The notes beneath the pieces were generated by a model. It was not told where the DNA came from and searched no databases. It was given only the letters and a program-made list of their open reading frames with translations. Both the position numbers and the translations under genes were made by a program. Source: Pleurodeles waltl (Eukaryota > Chordata > Amphibia > Caudata > Salamandridae). Taken from it: 64,000 nt of DNA. This document shows, piece after piece, positions 60,295 to 64,000 of this stretch. The DNA is taken from positions 61,561,533-61,625,532 of the forward strand of contig NC_090444.1 in assembly GCF_031143425.1 (NCBI RefSeq). The letters run 5' to 3'. Numbering within the stretch: the first letter of the stretch is position 1; every line of letters begins with the position of its first letter.

Positions 60295-60460
60295 GGCCCA
60301 ATACAAAAATAGACCAAAAGTCTAAGTTTAGACCTAAAGTCTAAATTTACTCGTAGCAAAGTTACACTTTTGGACTAAGTTTAGACTTTTGGTCTAAGTT
60401 TAGACTTTTGGCCTGAACGTAGACTTTTGGTCTAAGTTTACCTTTGTGAATCGGGCCCAA
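60295..60460. mobile_element. Foldback MITE with internal repeats (about 166 bp)
   Basis: The ends 'ggcccaatacaaaaatagac' and, inverted, 'gggcccgattcacaaagg' match. The interior repeats 'gtctaagtttagacttttgg' units in both orientations. CAA flanks both sides, a possible 3-bp target duplication. Confidence 0.6.
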
Positions 60461-61039
60461 GGTTGGTTCACCTTTACTTTGTCCCTCACTTTTGTTTTCT
60501 ATCTCTTTGGTTTCTTTGGGTTTTTAACTTCTGGCCTGCTTTTGACTCTGATCTGTCTTACCTTTACTGCCTTCTTGTTATTTGTTCCTGTTAACCCTGA
60601 TTGCAGAGAATTCTTGAGCTGGCTCATGGTATGTCCTGCCCCGGCTTCCGTTCGTGGTGGCGCAGGTTCACGGCGGCCACAACTCAGTAGCTACTAAGCG
60701 AAACCTCTCGAGCTATCTTAACCGTGGTAGATCTATTAATGACCGTTAATGATAAATACATGGGTGGTTTATTTACCTTACTGTGCACATAGCCTGCCTG
60801 AGGAGGCGTGCACACTCTTGTGAAAGTCCTGTATGTGCCTTGATCGAAGGAATAACCAGAGAAATAAAATATCCCCCACTTTGACCCATATATAGCATTA
60901 AATGCGCAAGTATAAGTGGGCAACCCTAACCCTTCCTATACAGTGTCATGGGAATTGTACCCCTGGAAGAAATATGTAGAGAATGATAACATTATAGCAT
61001 GAGCTTAAAGGAAAAGCACTCATTCACCTCTATTGACAA
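60461..61039. other. Unassigned stretch
   Basis: 60470-60620 is T-rich. No recognised gene or repeat. Confidence 0.35.
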
Positions 61040-61620
61040 ATTTCTCTAATTCATCCTTTCATTATTTTTCTTTCTCTTTATGCTTCTTTCATTCCCTCTC
61101 TTTTTTGTTTTTATCTATTAATCTCTTTTCATCTTTCTTTCCTTCTGTTTATTTTTCTCTCATTCCTTTTTTTAAGCTTTTTATCCTTCTTTATAGCAGT
61201 TTATGCTTATATTGCTCCTGGTATTATGTCACACCTTCTTTGCATCCTTTCTTTTTGTACTCCTTCCATTCGTTAATTCTTTCTCTTTTGTTCTTCAATC
61301 GCCCATCCTGCATCCCACATTTCTTCTTTATTTCATATTCATCTGCTTTCCATCTTTCTTTCCTTCCTTTAATTTTTATTAATTTCTTTGATATTTCCTT
61401 CTCTTCTTTCCACCTTCATTATTTATTTTGTTCCTTCCGTTTCTTCTTTTACACCTCTGTTTCTTCTTTCCTGTGTTCATTTGCACCCTCTTTCCTTCAT
61501 GCTTCCTTTTTCCTTCATTCATTATTTGCATTTTACTTGCTTTCTTTTGTGCTGTCTTCCTCCAATGGCCTCTAACTTTTTTTTTCTTTGTCATTTTAAT
61601 TGTTGTCTTTCTCTCTTTGC
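61040..61620 (+). repeat. Pyrimidine-rich low-complexity tract
   Basis: About 580 bp of degenerate TTCC/TTTC/TTTCT repeats. The 180-residue Ser/Phe/Leu-rich frame at 61033-61575 is a consequence of this composition. Confidence 0.85.
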
Positions 61621-61832
61621 CCGTTTTAGGCTGATTTTAGGTTTTCTTTTGGTCCCCAACCCTCAGCTGTGTTATTATAGTTTATCCTTGCAGAGTTTAT
61701 TACTTTCGATGACCTGCGAGTCAAAATTGAGTGTTACGAAGGGCCATAAAAAAATGTAATCTGCCTCAGTAGCACCCCCGCTTAAGATGGCATAGCTGGT
61801 GGTTCACTACACCCTTGATCTTGAGAGAGTCT

Positions 61833-62104
61833 GGGGCATATTTACAAAATAATGACATAGACCGGTGCTGCAAGCCATCTTGCAGAGCCGAGCTGCTCCA
61901 TCAGGCAAGTGCAGGGATGCGTTGTGTTTACAGCAATACAACGCATTCCTGTACCTTCTTCAGCGCTTGTGCACAATAGGCAGCCAAGCGCCAATTCATG
62001 CACCATTGCACCATGGCCTTGTAAATGTGGACCGGCACATTGCGCCACCGGAATGTCAAGAAAAGTGATGCTCTGGTGTGGCTAGGAGCTTGTGAATATG
62101 CCCC
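61833..62104. mobile_element. MITE (272 bp) with TCT target duplication
   Basis: The ends 'ggggcatatttacaaa' and 'cttgtgaatatgcccc' are inverted. TCT lies on both sides (61830-61832 and 62105-62107). A 3-bp duplication fits Harbinger-type elements. Non-coding. Confidence 0.75.
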
Positions 62105-62188
62105 TCTGCCTGGGAAGACTGTGGCATACTGGCTGTCTCTTGTCCCTCCAGCATTTCCATCTGCTTTCTGTATTTACCTTAGTACAGG

Positions 62189-63464
62189 CATGTTAGAAAT
62201 TGAGTCTCTAGTTGGCAGAGGTACACCCTCATGTCCAAGTAGGGGCCACTATCCTAGTCAGGGTAAGTCACACATAATCCATATTATCCTGTGCCCACCC
62301 TCTGGTAGCTTGGCACAGAGCAGGCAGGCTTAACTTTCAAGGCAATGTGTAAAGTATTTGTGCAATAACTCATATATTAGCACAGTGAAATCACCACAAA
62401 AATACACCACACAGGTTTAGAAAAATAGATAATATTTATCTGAGTAAAATAGGGTCAAAACAACAAAAATTCAATAAGCACAAGTTGAAATATCACTTTT
62501 TAAAGGTTAAAAAGAGTCTCAATCCTTAGGAATCAATGGTTGTATCTTTGTAACACACAGTACCTGGGATGCATAAAAAATAACTACACAAGATGGGTCA
62601 CAGTGGAGGAGATGTATTGAAAAATAAGGTGTTGCGTAGGATTTTCCAGCGCGGCACAGACAATGCGTTTCTTTCTTTCCATGCTGCAAGGTGATGCGTC
62701 ACATTTCAGGAGCGCAGCCTTGGTTCCTCACTGCGGTGCAGTGATATTTTGATGCCCAGGGAGGAAAATCTTTGATGTGCTGATAGAAAGAAACAGGTGC
62801 TGCATTGATCCAGTAGGCATTGCAGTGATTATTCAACTGCGAGGCAGGCGCTGTATCGGATTTCTAATTGTGAAGCCGGCGCTGCCATCGGTTGGTGGTG
62901 CGGTGATTTTTGAGCCGCGATGCAGGTGCTGCGGTAATTTCTGTACGTGTTGCATCGATTTGCCGATGCACAAGGATTTCCTGAAGAGGTGAAGTCTTTG
63001 TTGGCCCTGAGACTTCAGAAACAGGAGGCAAGCTCAATCCAAGCCCTTGGAAAGCACTTTAGGAGGAAGGCAGAGTCCTTCCAGCAGAGTCAGTAGCAGC
63101 AGGCAGCAGGGCAGCAAGCAGGAAAGCAGTCCTTCAGCAAAGCAGTCCAGGTGAGTCCTTTGGGCAGCCAGGCAGTCCCTCTGACAGAATCCAGGTGTAG
63201 GTCCAAAAGTGTCTGATATGATGAGGTCAGAGACACAGTTTGTATACTCAAAAATGCATTTGAAGCGGGGAAAACTTCAGAGTGGTTTTGAAGTACACAA
63301 GTTCCCCTTTCAGCCCAGTCCTATCTGCCAGGATCCCTGTGGGGGGGTTATCAGTCCTTTGTGTGAGGGCAGGCCATTGACCTTTGAAGTGCAAGAGATA
63401 GCCCCTCCACCCTTCCTGCCCAGGGAGCCCCATTCAGTATGCAGATGAATGCAGATGTGACTAA
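62189..63464 (+). mobile_element. LTR-A copy with intact 5' end
   Basis: It begins TGTTAGAAATTGAGTCTC and contains 'tagcttggcacagagcagg', short 'tgatgcgtc'/'gcatcgattt' repeats (62640-62990), 'gagacttcagaaacaggagg' and a TATA-like 'tttgtatactc' (about 63238). It matches 1-1215 apart from the MITE present there. It breaks off at 63464 where another element is inserted. Confidence 0.75.
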
Positions 63465-64000
63465 GGCCTTCATTATAACATTGGCGGTAAATGCCGCTTA
63501 CCACCTTGCTGACAGCCGCCAACTTACCACCGCACTGGTGAATATTTGCTCTCCATATTATGATACACACACACACCAATCCAACAGAATACAGCCACAT
63601 ACACAAATCCGCCAGACCAAAGGACCGTGATAAACTGGCGGTCCCAAAACCCATACCTTTACGCCAACAGAACAACGGCCATCACATTACATTATGACCC
63701 ACGAATCACCATAGTGGACATTCAACACCAGTAAACCATTGGGGGTACATACTGCTGTGCTCACAATGGATACCCACAGACAAAACAACACCACATTGGG
63801 CAATTCAAACAACACACACCTGACACCCATACAAACACCACACCCACACACCCACACCACTATAAAACACCCACCCACATTACCCTCAACCCTTGGCGAA
63901 TACAAATCATTGCCACCAGACTGACCACTGCGTTAACCAGACACACACCACTCACACCCATACACCCCTCACACACTCCACATCACACACCTCAACACAT
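63465..64000 (+). mobile_element. Left part of an inserted DNA transposon, runs off window
   Basis: LTR-A sequence stops after TAA and GGCCTTCATTATAAC begins. This matches 12 of 15 bases of the multi-hairpin MITE terminus GGCCCTCATTCCAAC (right end of 208-784, inverted). GC-rich inverted motifs 'ggcggt'/'accgcc' follow in the first 100 bp. From about 63560 the plus strand is rich in A and C and poor in G, with many 'cacac' and 'cccac' runs. No transposase is visible in this part. Confidence 0.55.

Noticed and set aside
61033..61575. 180-residue Ser/Phe/Leu-rich frame
   Set aside because: Encoded by a pyrimidine-rich low-complexity tract; the composition mimics a membrane protein but has no family features.

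Overview
This window looks like a gene-desert stretch of a very large, repeat-inflated eukaryotic genome. It resembles urodele amphibian DNA, most likely a newt of the Pleurodeles type. That assignment is from recognition: DIRS-type tyrosine-recombinase retroelements, the chain-of-hairpins MITE, and the two long-terminal-repeat families are of the kind abundant in newt genomes. It is not proven by anything in the window. I found no intact host protein-coding gene, tRNA, rRNA or CRISPR array. The coding signal I could support belongs to decayed mobile elements.

Layout. 1-2070 is an LTR-like repeat (called LTR-A here) broken by a 577-bp multi-hairpin MITE. 2897-3226 is a 47-bp minisatellite. 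3590-9250 is a decayed DIRS-type element on the + strand: inverted ends, Gag, RT/RNase H and tyrosine recombinase remnants, split by a second multi-hairpin MITE with a 3-bp target duplication. 9250-19100 is mostly single-copy-looking, with several small DNA transposons (hAT-like, two with 7-8 bp target duplications). 19104-30110 is a block of adjoining minisatellites: 42-43 bp, then 41 bp interrupted by a 2,989-bp solo LTR (LTR-B), then 103 bp interrupted by a 335-bp hAT-like element. 30697-44178 is a 36-bp satellite array of over 10 kb, interrupted near its right edge by a second LTR-B copy. 44181-50700 holds LTR-A fragments, including a head-to-head pair, and the remains of a second DIRS-like element on the minus strand. 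50796-51716 is a 5'-truncated LINE. 52500-59700 contains a pair of inverted interspersed repeats, a SINE, 32-bp and 42-bp minisatellites and hAT-like elements. 60000-64000 carries MITEs, a pyrimidine-rich tract and an LTR-A copy, which is interrupted at 63465 by an element whose end resembles the multi-hairpin MITE and which runs off the window.

Nested insertions give a relative history. The DIRS element predates its MITE, the minisatellites predate both LTR-B insertions and the hAT-like insertion, and LTR-A predates the MITE and the 63465 element. Roughly 20 kb of the 64 kb is tandem repeat, in seven unrelated monomer families.

Most interesting: (a) the multi-hairpin element, about twelve consecutive hairpins with signs of paired stem changes between copies, plus a third element sharing its terminus; (b) a 10-kb array repeating the AP-1 consensus TGACTCA in most monomers; (c) two 3-kb solo LTRs with matching promoter, splice-site and polyadenylation signals that may make non-coding transcripts. 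All functional suggestions are inference.
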